From assembly GCF_028372415.1 (NCBI RefSeq), contig NC_092875.1, positions 189,501,522 through 189,565,521 of the forward strand: a DNA stretch of 64,000 nucleotides, in the 5' to 3' direction. Within the stretch, counting starts at the first letter, position 1. Every line of letters begins with the position of its first letter. Positions 24,303 through 36,395 of this stretch are shown piece after piece. This DNA comes from Notamacropus eugenii. Lineage: Eukaryota; Chordata; Mammalia; Diprotodontia; Macropodidae. Below the pieces are notes generated by a model. The model searched no databases and had not been told where the DNA came from. It saw only the letters and a list, made by a program, of their open reading frames with translations. The translations under genes were made by a program, and so were the position numbers.

Positions 24303-24770
24303 TGAAGCGATATGGTGAAGTGGAAAGAGCACTGGCCTTTTAAAGTCAGGCAAGCTCTGTGTTCAAATCATGCCCATTAGTTCTGTTATACTTGGCAAGG
24401 CAGGACAGTAGTACAACCTGAGGCAGCTGGATAGTACAGTGGATAGTGTGGTGAACTTGAAGTCAGGAGAACTTGAGTTCAAATCCGACCTCAGACATTT
24501 GCTAGCTGTGTGATCCTGGGCAAGCCACTTAGTGACTTTCAGCCTCAGTTTCCTCATCGGTAAAATCGAGCTAACAGTAGTACTTCTTCTTCAGAGTTGT
24601 TGTCAGGACAAAATGAGTTAATATTAGTAAAGTGTTTTGTAACCCATGGAGCAGTATATAAATACCAGCAATTAATAATGACAATAATAACAAATCACCT
24701 AATCTCTCTGAGCTACAGTTTCTGCATCTATAAAATGGGGATAATACTTTCTGTAATACTTCATATAGTT
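24303..24770 (+). mobile_element. MIR with a nested THER1 CORE-SINE (24,420-24,683)
   Basis: The outer copy shows 'gtggaaagagcactggcctt' on the left and 'aaatcacctaatctctctga', 'ctataaaatggggataatac' on the right. The inner copy is better kept: 'gaggcagctggatagtacag', 'gagttcaaatccgacctcag', 'cctgggcaagccacttagtg', 'tcagtttcctcatcggtaaa' and a 'cagcaattaataatg' end. Confidence 0.7.
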
Positions 24771-24869
24771 ATAGTGATAGTTGTAGGGACAATATGTTTG
24801 GAAACTGCTTTCCAGACTTTAAAGTCATGTATTAGATATCGTGTCTGTCAAACACAAGTTTAATGGTGT

Positions 24870-26084
24870 CATATCCAATAAAACTCTTTCATTTTTTATC
24901 ATTTTCTATAGGTTATATCTTCTATGCTCTTTTATCCGTATGTATGCATGTCTCCAATCTGTCCTGCTCGAAATAACTATTATGTAACCGGTGTCTTTAT
25001 TATATCCTAAACAGACAACCCAAAATGAAATTCTCTTTCTCCGGGGCACACCCAATGGTATGTTCCATCTGTACAATGAAATGCAGATTTTCCATTATGA
25101 GGCAAATCTAGCATGTCAAAAGATTGACTGGGATTGGATTTAAAAAAAATAATTCCAGCTGGTTAAATTTAGGACATGGAAAAAAAAGTATCCACTCCTC
25201 TAAGGATAATATTTGGCTCTGAAGCTAGAACCATTTTGGTTTAGATCAAATTTGCAATCTACTTGATTGCAAATTAGTTACATTTTCCTTAACTAAAAGC
25301 ACTGTCTTTTTTGTTCCTCTAAGACCAGCAAACAAGTCCTCACAGCTCCTGGCCTTGGATGGTATTGCCTCCCTGACTTAAGTTATCTGTTTTAGTTATC
25401 ATGGATACTTAGAGACAGCCTTGTACTTAACAGGCACCTTCCAGTTAGGGTGCTCAAAATGTTGACAATTACCTGAACTGTTTCCGGTACTGTCTTTTCA
25501 TTAGCCTTACCTTTCCTTTCTTTTGTAAAAGAGAGAAACTTTTAGGTCCTTCTTTCAGTTCAGGAATTTTTTAGATTTAGAATTGTCCTCCCCTTGACCT
25601 TCAAGCTTTTGGGTTGTATCTTTCACAAATCTGCTATATGAACTTCCTCACAGCTAAATTTCTCCTTGACTCTTAGTAATTGGGCTTTTCCTGCCTTTAT
25701 TCAGCACAAAACCTCACTTGTCAAAGTCAAGGTCTTTAATGATATTATCACCGACTTCCTGATGTTCCTCCTCCCTCCACAGCTTTCAGTGGAATGCTCC
25801 TCTTTCAGACCTTAGATTCCTGTATTGAATTCGGCCCTCAGAGGGATTATCTGATGCTAACCTCATGGTCAGAGAAGGTTTGAACCAGTTGGATCTAGTC
25901 TTATGGTTTCTCTGGAAACATCATCTTCCTGTACCCAGAACCCACTATTCTGACCATATATCACCATTCTCTGAGACTCCTCAACCTTCCTACGAACTTT
26001 TGACTGTTTTGCAAAACAACTTGTACAACAGCTTCGAAAGGCTGTGCCTTCCATGAGACTCCCACACTGCTGAAGTGTATTTTT
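24870..26084. other. No supported gene; possible old LINE remnant
   Basis: About 1.2 kb carries no CORE-SINE or L1 block. Around 25,715-25,750, 'gtcaaagtcaaggtctttaa' and the following 'cgacttcctgatg' faintly resemble a CR1/L2 RT block, but not enough for a call. The same unit appears to resume after the L1 insertion at 27,193-27,420. Confidence 0.35.
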
Positions 26085-27192
26085 TTCTTTAATAGTATTT
26101 TTTTCCAATTATACATATAGTTTTCAACATTTATTTTTGTAAAATTTTGAGTCCCAAATTTTTCTCCCTTCTTCCATCCCCTTCCCTCTCCCCAAGACAG
26201 CAAGCAATCTGATAAAGGTTATACATGTACAATTGTGTTAAATATATTTTCACATTAGTCATGTTGTGAAAGAAGAATAAGAATGAAAGGGAAAAGCCAT
26301 GAGAAAAAAAGTGAAAATAGTACGTGTCAATCTGCATTCAGACTCCACAGTTCTTTCTTTGGATGTGGTTAACATTTTCCATCATGAATCTTTTGGAATT
26401 GTCTTAGATCATTATATTACTGAGAAGAGCTAAGTCTATCATAGTTTATCATCCCACAATATTATTGTGGCTGTGTATTGCCCCTCCTCGTTCTGCTCAC
26501 TTCACTCAGCATCTTTCCAGGTTTTTCTGAAATTTGGCTGTTCATCATTTCTTATTGCACGACAGTATTCCATTACATCCATATACCATAACTTGTTCAA
26601 ACCATTCCCCAACTGATGGGCATTTCCTCAATTTCAGACACTTTGCCACTGCAAAAAGAGATGCTATAAATATTTTTGTATTTGTGGGTCCTTTTTCATT
26701 TTTTATTATCTTTTTGGGATACAGACCTAGAAGTAGTATTGCTGGATCAGAGGATAAGTACAGCTTGGTTGTCCTTTGGGTATAGCTCCAAACTGCTCTC
26801 CAGAATGGTTGGATCAGTTCACAACTCTACAAACAGTGCATTAGTGTGTCAATTTTTCCCACATCCTTTCCAACATTTATCATTTTCCTTTATTGTCATA
26901 TTAGCCAATCTGACAGGTAGTACCTCAGAGTTATTTTAATTTGCATTTCTCTAATTAAAAGTAATTGAGATCATTTCTTCATATGCCTAAAGACGGTTTT
27001 GATTTTCCCCCCTGAAAATGGCCTGTTCATATCCTTTGACAATTAAGGAATGGCTTATACTCTTACAAATTTGACTCAGTTCTTTGTATATTAGAGAAAT
27101 GAGGCCTTTATCAGAGACACTTGCTCTAAAGAATGTTTCCCAGCTGTCTGCTTTCCTTTAAATCTTGGTTGTACTGGTTTTGTTTGTTCAGT
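26085..27192 (-). mobile_element. L1 3' end, 5'-truncated, about 1.1 kb
   Basis: Reversed L1 3' blocks run from 'agtatttttttccaattata' and 'acattagtcatgttgtgaaa' through 'ccattcccaactgatgggca', 'aaaagagatgctataaatat', 'cagaatggttggatcagttc' to 'aatgaggcctttatcagaga'. The flanks tgctgaagtgtattt and tgttgaaatgtattt agree at 13 of 15 and look like an aged TSD. It is non-coding. Confidence 0.85.
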
Positions 27193-27424
27193 GTTGAAAT
27201 GTATTTAAATCCTTCCCCTTCTGGGCACTAAGGTACTTCGGTGCTGTGTGTATCCTGAATTGCAATTCCATTGCCTCAACTAAAGGCCCTTGTTATTATT
27301 TTGGTACTCCTCTTTATTTCAGCTGACACCTATAAACTTGCCTTATCTGTCTCCTACTTAGATGGTTTCTCTTCTTGTAGCATTTCCTCATCCAACTAAC
27401 TTCTACAGTCTGCAAAGGCTCATG

Positions 27425-27625
27425 AGATTACTGATTTAAAGTTGGAAGTGACCAAGAAGTCATCTAGTTTAACCATCTCATATAGAGAAAAGGAACCTGA
27501 GCTTCAGAGAAATTAAGTGACTTGCCAGGGTCACATAGGTATTAAGGGGGCAAAGATGGGATTTGAACTTTGACTCTTGACTCCACATCTAGCACTCTTT
27601 CTACAATACCAGCTTCCTGTCGACT
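27425..27625 (-). mobile_element. MIR CORE-SINE
   Basis: 'gaagtcatctagtttaacca', 'ttaagtgacttgccagggtc' and 'gatttgaactttgactcttg' are in antisense MIR order. A further partial + strand MIR head is seen at 27,758-27,845 ('cccagggcaaatcac'). Confidence 0.7.
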
Positions 27626-28387
27626 GACACTTTTCTTATATACTAAGACCATAAGGATCAATACAGATCCCCAAGATCCCTGACAGTTTTAAATTTATGA
27701 ACCTGTGATCATGTCATGAAAGGTATGGCAGTCCAGTGCAGATACAGGGTGAGGTCAGAAGGTAGAATGGTGTACTGAAAAGAACTCTGGATTGATCAGG
27801 ATCCAAATCCCAGACCTTGCTACTTCATGACCCAGGGCAAATCACAATAACAACACTGGAAAAACTAAAAACTTTGAAAGCTAAGATCAATATGATGGCC
27901 ATTCATGATTCCATAGAACTAGTAATGGAGCATGCTATCCATGAAATAAAGGTGATGGATTTAGGATGCAGAATGAGAAATAAAGACATTTGAATATTGC
28001 CACTGAGGGAATTTGTTTTGATAGACTACACACACACACACAAACATCTGTTATAAGAAATTTGTTTTTTTTCTTTTTCCAGTGGGGGGAGTGGGAGGCA
28101 GGAAAACTAAATTTCTGTTAATTGAAAAAGAGAGAGGCAAAGAGGTACTACAGATGTGAAATATTGCACATAATTTTAGATGAAGTCACTGTGTTATTAT
28201 TTTTCTTAAATGGTTTATTTTGCTGCAATAGACCTCTCACAAAGAGGAGTAATCTATAAAGGTTTATGATATAAAAACAAAACACATCATTGAACAGGTG
28301 GTAATTAAAAGAAAGATCCTACTGGAAGAAAAGTTCTCTTAGCTCCAATTAACTACTTACTGCAAAATGTATCAGAATATATTTATA

Positions 28388-28625
28388 TTTTTCATCTGTA
28401 TATGAAGAAATTGGGCTAGATGACATCTAAGCATTCTTCTAGCTCTGAGTCTATGGTCTAATGATATATAGCTAATTGAAAACTGTTTCTAACTAAGATG
28501 AATGTGATAATAGATATCACACTTTTATTTAAGAAGATAACTTCTCTGAGCCTCAGTATCATTATTTGTATTATAGACTCAATGGCTTCTAAGGCCCTCT
28601 TGTAGCCCTCTATTTATTATATTCC
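28388..28625 (+). mobile_element. Two MIR 3' fragments
   Basis: 28,388-28,460 has 'gggctagatgacatctaagc' and 28,535-28,625 has 'cttctctgagcctcagtatc' with 'caatggcttctaaggccctc'. Both are short MIR pieces. 28,625-30,420 otherwise holds nothing I can name beyond a bit of L2 end at 29,505-29,530. Confidence 0.45.
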
Positions 28626-30427
28626 TGTGAACAAGGATGAAGAACCTGGATGTAAGAAGTAGAAACAAGGTTTGAGATTAGATGAAATATCTGGAGAAAA
28701 GAGCAAGTCCATGACATCAGTGAAAGTCACTGAAAACAAAGGCTACGCTTAGAGTCAGGTTTGGGACAAAGAGTAGATCAAAAGTCAAATAAACAAAGAT
28801 GAACTAATTTACAGATGCCAGAGAACAGTGGAAGACTCAAAGACCAGTAAAGAAACAGGGGATTGGAAAGTACAGATAAAAAGAATTGCCAGAGTCTCTA
28901 AGTCTAGTATACCTGCCTTGGTTTGATAGATAATAATGATGAAGGAAGACTTTGAGACGATGCTTCTGAACCCAAGAATATTTGGGTTCCTCTCCAGGTT
29001 CCTCACTTCCCCCTGCCCCCCAAAAGACCTGATATCAAAGAAGCCTATTGGAAAAATAATAAAGGCTCTTTTAAGCCAGATATATTGACCTTGACCAGGA
29101 TAGAGGGAGTTGAGTACAAAGTTTTGAACTACTCTCACTTAGAATGCAACAAAAAGAATCAGGTTCTTATTCTAGTAACAACTGTTATGGACCTCTTCTG
29201 GCTAGCAGTTAGTTGGATGGAGAGAGTTCTGCTAGGTTACTCCTTTAATCTTAAACACTATGGAAGCCTCATAGATTTAAAATTTACCTGCAATTTCTCT
29301 GCCTCCAAGACACCAGTGACTAAAGAAGACCTCTTGACCAGTTTTATAAGCTGAATTCCTTAGGACCTAGATGACCAAAGGTGACCAAAAACCAGGTGTT
29401 TAAATATTGGAAAACCTAAGCAAGCAGCTAAGAATCAGGAGATCTTCAGGAAATGAAAGAAAGAAATCAGATGAAGAAGAGTGATACATTTCTAGCAATT
29501 TCATTTCATTCAACAAGCACTTATTTGACAGACTTTTTTTTATAAATTGTTGGTTCCCATTTAGTGGTTTATGAACTCATTGGGTTTCTGACAATGGCCC
29601 AAGATATTCACACCAAAAATTCTTTAATGTGCAGTGAGTAGTAAATAATTCCCCAATTACATTGAAAATATATTTTCCCTCTGTGACAACAAGCATGTAT
29701 GTATTTGAAGCATTATGGTGCTGTATTTCTATGGTGCTACAAAACCATCATGACTGAGGACACAATTATTTTGGTGTTTATGCAATGATTACATCAAATT
29801 CTGATCATCTCTAACTAAGCCCAATGTGTTTTTGTAGTTTTTCAACCTGTCATCAAATTGTTTCCAAATCTCCACAAGGATTCAATATTTGAGTGCAAAC
29901 TGATACTCAGTGGATGGTCTGATACATGTGTATACCCTTATTTGCATTCTGTGTACTGCACCAAAATGGTTTCCTTACTGTCTTCCTCTGCTATCCTGTA
30001 ATTGTACTTCATTGGCTTCAACCGCATGATCAAGATGTCATGAAAGTTTACATTTTTACAATATGAATTTAAGACTGTTTGAAAACCATGATCATTGGGC
30101 ATATACATTACAAACCATCATTAAATCATCATAGACCATCACAAATTGTCTGCAGAAACCTCATATTGTTTCTTATTGCTGTATTAAGATTATTTTCCTA
30201 TTTAAATTTGTCCTCAACTTATATTACTTTTCTATCAGAAAGATTTTCAAATGAACTAGTTGACTCCAATGAGCAGTCATTCAGTAGAGTTTCTGTGAGA
30301 ATGTAGGTGTGGCAGTGGTAGAAGAGAAAAAAGTAATACCTGAAGGGATTTTTTTTCCTTAGAAGAGTTAGTTTCCATATAAACGTTGTTAAAAATGAAT
30401 CTATATATGCACTTATCATTTATATCA

Positions 30428-30488
30428 TGTATGTGTGTGTGTATATGTGTGTGTGTGTATACATATATATATATATACATATATATAT

Positions 30489-30552
<64 letters not shown>

Positions 30553-30560
30553 CCCCCCCC
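30428..30560. repeat. (TG)n-(TA)n microsatellite ending in T and C runs
   Basis: TG repeats pass into a long alternating TA tract (about 30,465-30,545), then a T-run and a C-run. Frames through it are pure YI repeats, not genes. Confidence 0.93.
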
Positions 30561-30904
30561 ACCTGACATTCCTTATCTTAGATTGAGCTTAGGCCATGCG
30601 TTGGAACTTATTGGTTGAGCTCTCTATTCCTGTGATCTATTAGGCCAATTTGTACTAGCTCTCGTACTCCGTCATTCAGTTCCTGCTAGAAGCTGGATGC
30701 TGTTAGCAAAGAGCCTGCAACAAGAAACATTCTCTTCCTTTGTGCAGAAAGTTCAATTCATTGATTTGAGGGGAGGAACCAATAGGTCAAATGCCTGCCT
30801 GTGAAAGGATTACCAAATGGAATTTAAAAGATCCTTTGATTCTTAAATTTGCACTGTAGAATGCATTCATTTTCAAAAGCAAACATTCCTAATATTACCT
30901 TATT

Positions 30905-31335
30905 GTAGGAATGACAAGAAAGGGTCATGCCCAAAGTCCTACAGCAAGTTAGTGTCAGTACCAGAGTCTGGTGCTCTTTCCATTATATAGCACTGTTCCA
31001 TTGTGGGTTACCAATTTTCAAAGGATCAGAATGCAATAAAATACAATAAAGTTATACGGAAAATAATTTAATCCTTCTTTGATAGTTCAGAAGGGAATCA
31101 AGATCTTACAAGATCAAAGTCATTATCTTATAATAATTTTGAACATTAATGATGATAATTCACATTTACATAGGACATACAGGTTTTAATGTTTTAAGGT
31201 TATTAATTGATTAATTAATTAGCTCTTCAGATCATAAAATACAGGATTTAGAGCTAGAGGGGGACTTTTGATTAGCTCCCTCATTTTATAGGATACCTCC
31301 ATCATTTTACAGAGGAGGAAACTGAGTTGCTGAAA
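30905..31335 (-). mobile_element. MIR fragments
   Basis: 30,905-31,000 ('gtcatgcccaaagtcctaca') and 31,140-31,335 ('attcacatttacataggaca', 'cattttacagaggaggaaac') are weak antisense CORE-SINE pieces separated by AT-rich sequence. Confidence 0.45.
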
Positions 31336-31754
31336 TGTGAATGTGATGGTTAACACAAAGGTCTGATTGATAAGATTGATAAATGATGCATGTTAATCAG
31401 TTTCTCCTCCGTGCAAGTCTTTCTAGTTGCAACCTGAGGCAGACACCATTGCCGTGAAACATTATTTAAAGCACTACATCCCAAGCTTAGTTGGCAGATC
31501 CCAGTCCATGACCTCCAACATAAAACTTAGCTTTGAAGTCACTGACACATGAGAGAATAGAGTTCTGTCAAATTTATGCTGAAAGGAACAGATTGCAAAC
31601 TTATTCAGATAGGGGTGGGGGAAGGAAACTAAATTGTCCTCTTAGCATCAAACCATAAAGACAAATTCAGATCTGACGTGTCCTCTGAAAATCCCTGACT
31701 AGAATTTTAGTTCCCAGAACTTCCATATGAATCATCTGTTAAGAACTTGAGAGT

Positions 31755-31840
31755 GAGAAACTTACCTTTCATTACATCCCCAAGTACTTAGCATTGTGTC
31801 TGATATAGTAGATCCTTTAAATGCTAGTTGACTGACTAAT
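31755..31840 (+). mobile_element. L2/L3 3' terminus
   Basis: 'cattacatccccaagtactt', 'agcattgtgtctgatatagt' and 'aatgctagttgactgac' resemble the L2/L3 end. Confidence 0.55.
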
Positions 31841-31849
31841 TGGTACCAA

Positions 31850-34415
31850 TATGGGGAAACAGTACTAAGAAACCCTGTAGTAACTTGGGGTCCATTGAAG
31901 AAGGTATGGCTTTTCTGGGGCTAGTGGGCTGGAGTTAGGGAGCCTTGGCAACTTGAACTGAGAATCAAAATTTATACCACTGACCCTCTATGTTTTCTCA
32001 TGATGCAAGAACAAGACCTCTCTTTGGAAACCCATGTCCCTGCAAGGTGGGGATTAAAAAAAAAAAGAAATATGTCACATTGCTGAAACTCTTTGGACCC
32101 TAATGACTTTTTCTTCATTTTTGCCCTCTGACCTCAAACTCTGGCTTGCACATGACTGCTATAAAGATTGCTATAAGATCTTTGTAAAGCTGACTCATAC
32201 CCACAAGAAACCTTGAGCCCCATTTCTCATTCCTACAGGATATCTTTCCTCCTTTTTTCCTATCTTTATTCTATGCTGTAAGAAAGGGACCCAGATCACT
32301 AGGCCAAATTGGGTAAGCTCAGCTCTGGATAGAAAGAAGGATGAGTTCGTGTTCAAAAGGCAGTATGCTACCTATTTAGAAACAACCTGATTTCAGGAAA
32401 CTCGACAATCTCCTGAAAGCTTTACTAAAATGAACCATCTCTCTTTCAGGGTCACTTGCTTGTATTAATAGAATTCCATCTGCAGAATGTGGCAGTCGCT
32501 GTTCTTGTCCCTCCGCCTGTTACCAGATGGATACTTGGTCAATGTGGGATGCTGTCTTTCACGCAGATGTTAACATATATAAAAAGACAACGTATTGGTG
32601 GAAATCATAATACATGGAGATTAGGACCATTCTAAAACAGATTTACTTCTCTGCATCTGACACAGAAAGTGTTTACACCAGTTCACAGGAGCTGCCTAAA
32701 ATATACTAGATACATGCTGAAGATAATCATTTACACTACTTACTAAAAAAAAACAATACTGTCTTGGAAGTTGTAAGTCCAAACATTTCCTAACTCACAC
32801 ACGCACCTTTCTCTTCCTATTTCCCATCCCTCCTGACACTGCTGACCTTTTTCTTTTTTAAATTCCTTATTTATGAAGGTTAAAGGTTAAAATGAACAAA
32901 ATCAGCATTCTTCTGTAATTACCTGGTTTTAATTGTTAGGAACTTAGGGAAAGAGGTGAATGGTCAAATACAATATGGAGAGATACAAACACAAATCTGA
33001 AAAGACTCTAGAAGTTCAACATGCTTGCAAATGAAACTACTACATCATCTTCCTTCCTGTAGTCTTCTCCAAGAGCTAATGGTCTCATATATAGTCTAAA
33101 GAATACAATGTTTTCCTCATCACATTTAGTAGGTCTCTTCAAAACCAATAGTCCTTAACGACAGTTTCATCTTACCATTGAGCATCAGTTTTCCAATGAC
33201 TGGCTAGCCCTGGTGGCCAGTCATTACAACACACAATATGCAGTGGTTTCTACATTTAAGTTTGCACAGTTTCTTAATAGGGTCTCTACTGATTAAACTG
33301 CTGTTACGTACACTTAAAAAGAGTAATACAATTTTTACTCACATAAGATCAATGCAACCTAGAACCACAACTAAAATAGATTCCTGCAATGCCAGTGCAG
33401 ATAACTTTACCCAAACCATACATATTCTTCTTCCCATGCAGCCAATGGGTTTCAACACTTTAGAATTTTCTCAGACTTAGATTCAAATCATGGTGACTTT
33501 GGAATAGTAATTTACCTCTCAGATCATTTGTTCCCATCTGGTTTGAAAACTGAGAATTTCTAAAGTTAATTTAGAACAATGTTATTCAGTTGCTCAGAAT
33601 GCTAACAGACGCAGACAGGGAACAGCACTGAAACAGAAACATTTAATTCAGGACAGAATGAAAACTAAGTCATCTTTCTAAATGATTTCAATATCCTTCC
33701 AATTCTTTCCCCATATTCCCAGTGTAGTTATAAAGCTATCAGCTCCAAGACTACTTGTCTTTTAGAGAAAGGTATAAGAAAGGTCTCTTTGCAACTGAAA
33801 TGAAATGGTTGAAGCCTTCGAAGGAGACAGTCTTGGTGATTTTACTTGAAAGTATTCCTTCTCTACTCTTTATTCATTTCTGGCCGGATCCTTCCAATGG
33901 TTAATGCAGTTCCCAGCTTATTTGCCTCAGGTAACATTTGTTGCTCCCCGTTATGTTTTCCTCTGTATTTCCATTCCTTCTCTCTTTCCTTGTGGTCACA
34001 AACTGGAAGAGGAGTCAATTATTCCTCCATTTTTCTAGCAGAAATAGAAAAATCCCTATTACTACTAAACAATTCACAGAAAGGAACAGGGAGAATGGTT
34101 ATCCTTAGCTGACAATGGGGGATAAAACCCTTCAGTTTCCTCTCTTTCTGGTTGGCAATGGCAGGCAGGGAAAGACTTGCCCACAGGCCTCCTCTAAGCA
34201 CTGAGAAGCCGCTGGCTGTAATTATGTTAAAAAGAAAAGAAGTAGCTTTTACAAATCTTCCTTCAGAAACAGAATATGTTAGGAAGTTTCATTGCTCATG
34301 CCAGTTACATCCAAAATATCCCTTAGGGCAGTTCTAAACCTTAATTAGGGGATGAGATATTGTGTTAAGCAAATGTTGACAAGGGAAGCAAAAGTAGGAG
34401 TGGAAACAAGATAAT
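31850..34415. other. Repeat-free island, possible exon/3' UTR on the minus strand
   Basis: About 2.5 kb shows no SINE, L1, L2 or hAT block, unlike every other stretch of this size here. On the minus strand a pyrimidine-rich run then 'cataattacag' ends at 34,216, a credible splice acceptor. An AATAAA lies near 32,263. A terminal exon made mostly of 3' UTR would fit, but no protein match is recognised: the best frame after the acceptor runs about 65 codons to a stop near 34,019. Unique intergenic sequence is the plain alternative. Confidence 0.3.
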
Positions 34416-34424
34416 ATGGCAGCT

Positions 34425-34885
34425 AGTAATACTCATTCAAATCTTTCACTGCATTGAGAGGTAGAATATCTAGGAATAAGGAGATGAAAGTCCTCCTGTA
34501 CTATGACTTGGTCAGGTTGCATATGGAAGATTATGTTTAGTTTGGGGGCATTACATTCCAGTAAAGACATTGATAAATTGGAGAGCATGCTGAGGAGGGT
34601 AGCAGGGTAGTGAAGGGTCTCACATTCATGCCATATATAAATATCTACTGAAAGAGCTGGGGATGTTTAGTTTGGAGAAGGGAAGAATTAGGGGAGACAT
34701 GATGATTGGCTTCAACTATTTGAAAGACTATGATGTGGAGTAAGAGTCAGATAGGTTCTGCCTTATTTCAAAGGGCAGAATGGGGAAGAGTAAATAAAAA
34801 TTGTAAAATGGAAAATTTAAGTTTGGGATAAAGAAAAACTTCCCAATACTTAGAGCTGTCCCTTTGAAGACTGCAGGTTGAACTC
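34425..34885 (+). mobile_element. CR1/L3 LINE 3' fragment
   Basis: 'ttggggatgtttagtttgg' is preceded by 'aagacattgataaattggag' and followed by 'gaattaggggagacatgatg', 'ttcaactatttgaaagacta' and 'gggataaagaaaaacttccc'. These are the ordered blocks of the CR1/L3 3' part. It is diverged but clear. Confidence 0.75.
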
Positions 34886-36126
34886 ATGTATTGAAAAAGA
34901 AAAGCAAGCTATACATAAGAGACCTGCAGTTTTGTGTATAATCACCTTTTTCTTTTTTAAAATAAATTTTTATTGAAGTCTTCTGTTTTTTTATGCCATC
35001 AGAATTATCCTCAGTATTTTTCTCACTCCCCTTTCCAGAGATCCATTTCATATAACAAATTGTATTTTTTTAAGTTACTAAGAGAAAAAGAAGAGAGGAA
35101 ATCAGTGCCATTGGTCAATCCATTGAAAAAAGTCCAAAAATATGTATGTTGTATAAATACCTCCGAACCTCTCACCTCCACAGAGGGGTGGATTGAGAGC
35201 ATCTTTTCCTTTCTATTCATGTAAGTCCTACTTGATGTTTATAATTTTGTTACATTCATTTTATTGGATTTTTTAAAAAGTGGTTATTCTTGCCATTTAC
35301 ATGGTTGCAATTGAATATATTGTTTTCATTGACTCATTGGATATATTGTTTTCTTTGCTCTTCTTACTTCACTCTGCATTGGTTCATGTGTATCTTTCCA
35401 TGCTTTTCTGTATTTATAACTTATGTAATTTCTCACAGCACAATAAATATTCCATTATCAGAATTTGTTTAGCATTTCCTCAATGAAAAAGCATCTATTT
35501 TATTTCCAATTCTTTGCTATCACAACAACAACAAAACCTACTGCTATGGTATATATGCAATTTTCTTCTTATCAAAGTCTCCTTGGGATATTTGCAAAAT
35601 TCGAAATTGTTTTCCAAAATGGTTGTACCATTTTATAGCTCCACCAACAGAGTACAAGGGTGCTTATCCTTCTGCAGCTCCTCGGACATATATTATTGAC
35701 AATTTTTGTCATCTTTGACAATGTATAGAGAACAAGATGAAATCACAAGGTTGTTTTGTTTGACATTTCTCCTATCATTAGTGATTTCGAGCATTCTTTC
35801 ATGTGTTTTTAAATACTTTGAAATTCTTTTGATATGTGATCAAAGGATATGGACAAATAGTCATACATATTTATTAGTTGTTAAAATCTTAGATATCAAA
35901 CCATTATCAGAAAAATTTGACACAAAGATCTTTCCCCATTTAACTACTCTCATTCTTATCCTAGTACATTAATTTTGTCTACTCAGCAGCTTTTCAGTTT
36001 TATGTAATCAAAATTGTTGATTTTTTTCTCTTTTAATTTCTCTTATCTCTTGTTTGGTGACTAATTTATCTCTCTTCATAGCTATGAGAAGTAAAGCATC
36101 TGTTTCCCTTCTAATTTTGTAATAGT

Positions 36127-36395
36127 ATTTAGATGGTCCAATGGATAGAGTGTTAGACCTGGAGTCAGGAAGACTCACCTTTCTGAATTCAAATCTGGCT
36201 TCAGATACTAGCTGTGTGACCCTTGGCAAGTCACTTCACCTTCTCTGCTTCAGTTTCCTCATCTGTAAAATGATTTGGAGAAGAAAATGGCAAACCACTC
36301 CAGTATCTGCCAAAAAACCAACCAACCAACCAACCAACTAACCAAATGGGATAGCAAAGGACTAGACAAAACTGAAAAATGACTGAACACCAAGC
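36127..36395 (+). mobile_element. MAR1-type CORE-SINE nested in L1, with internal CCAA expansion
   Basis: Head 'gatggtccaatggatagagt', 'gacctggagtcaggaagact', 'gtgacccttggcaagtcact', 'gaaaatggcaaaccactcca' and tail 'gactgaacacc' are all seen. Between the CORE and the tail, 36,312-36,345 is a run of CCAA units not found in other copies. Confidence 0.85.

Noticed and set aside
26534-26939. Two open frames of 83-87 codons
   Set aside because: They fall in the reversed non-coding 3' end of an L1.
30386-30618. Frames made of YI repeats
   Set aside because: Translation of a TA/TG microsatellite.
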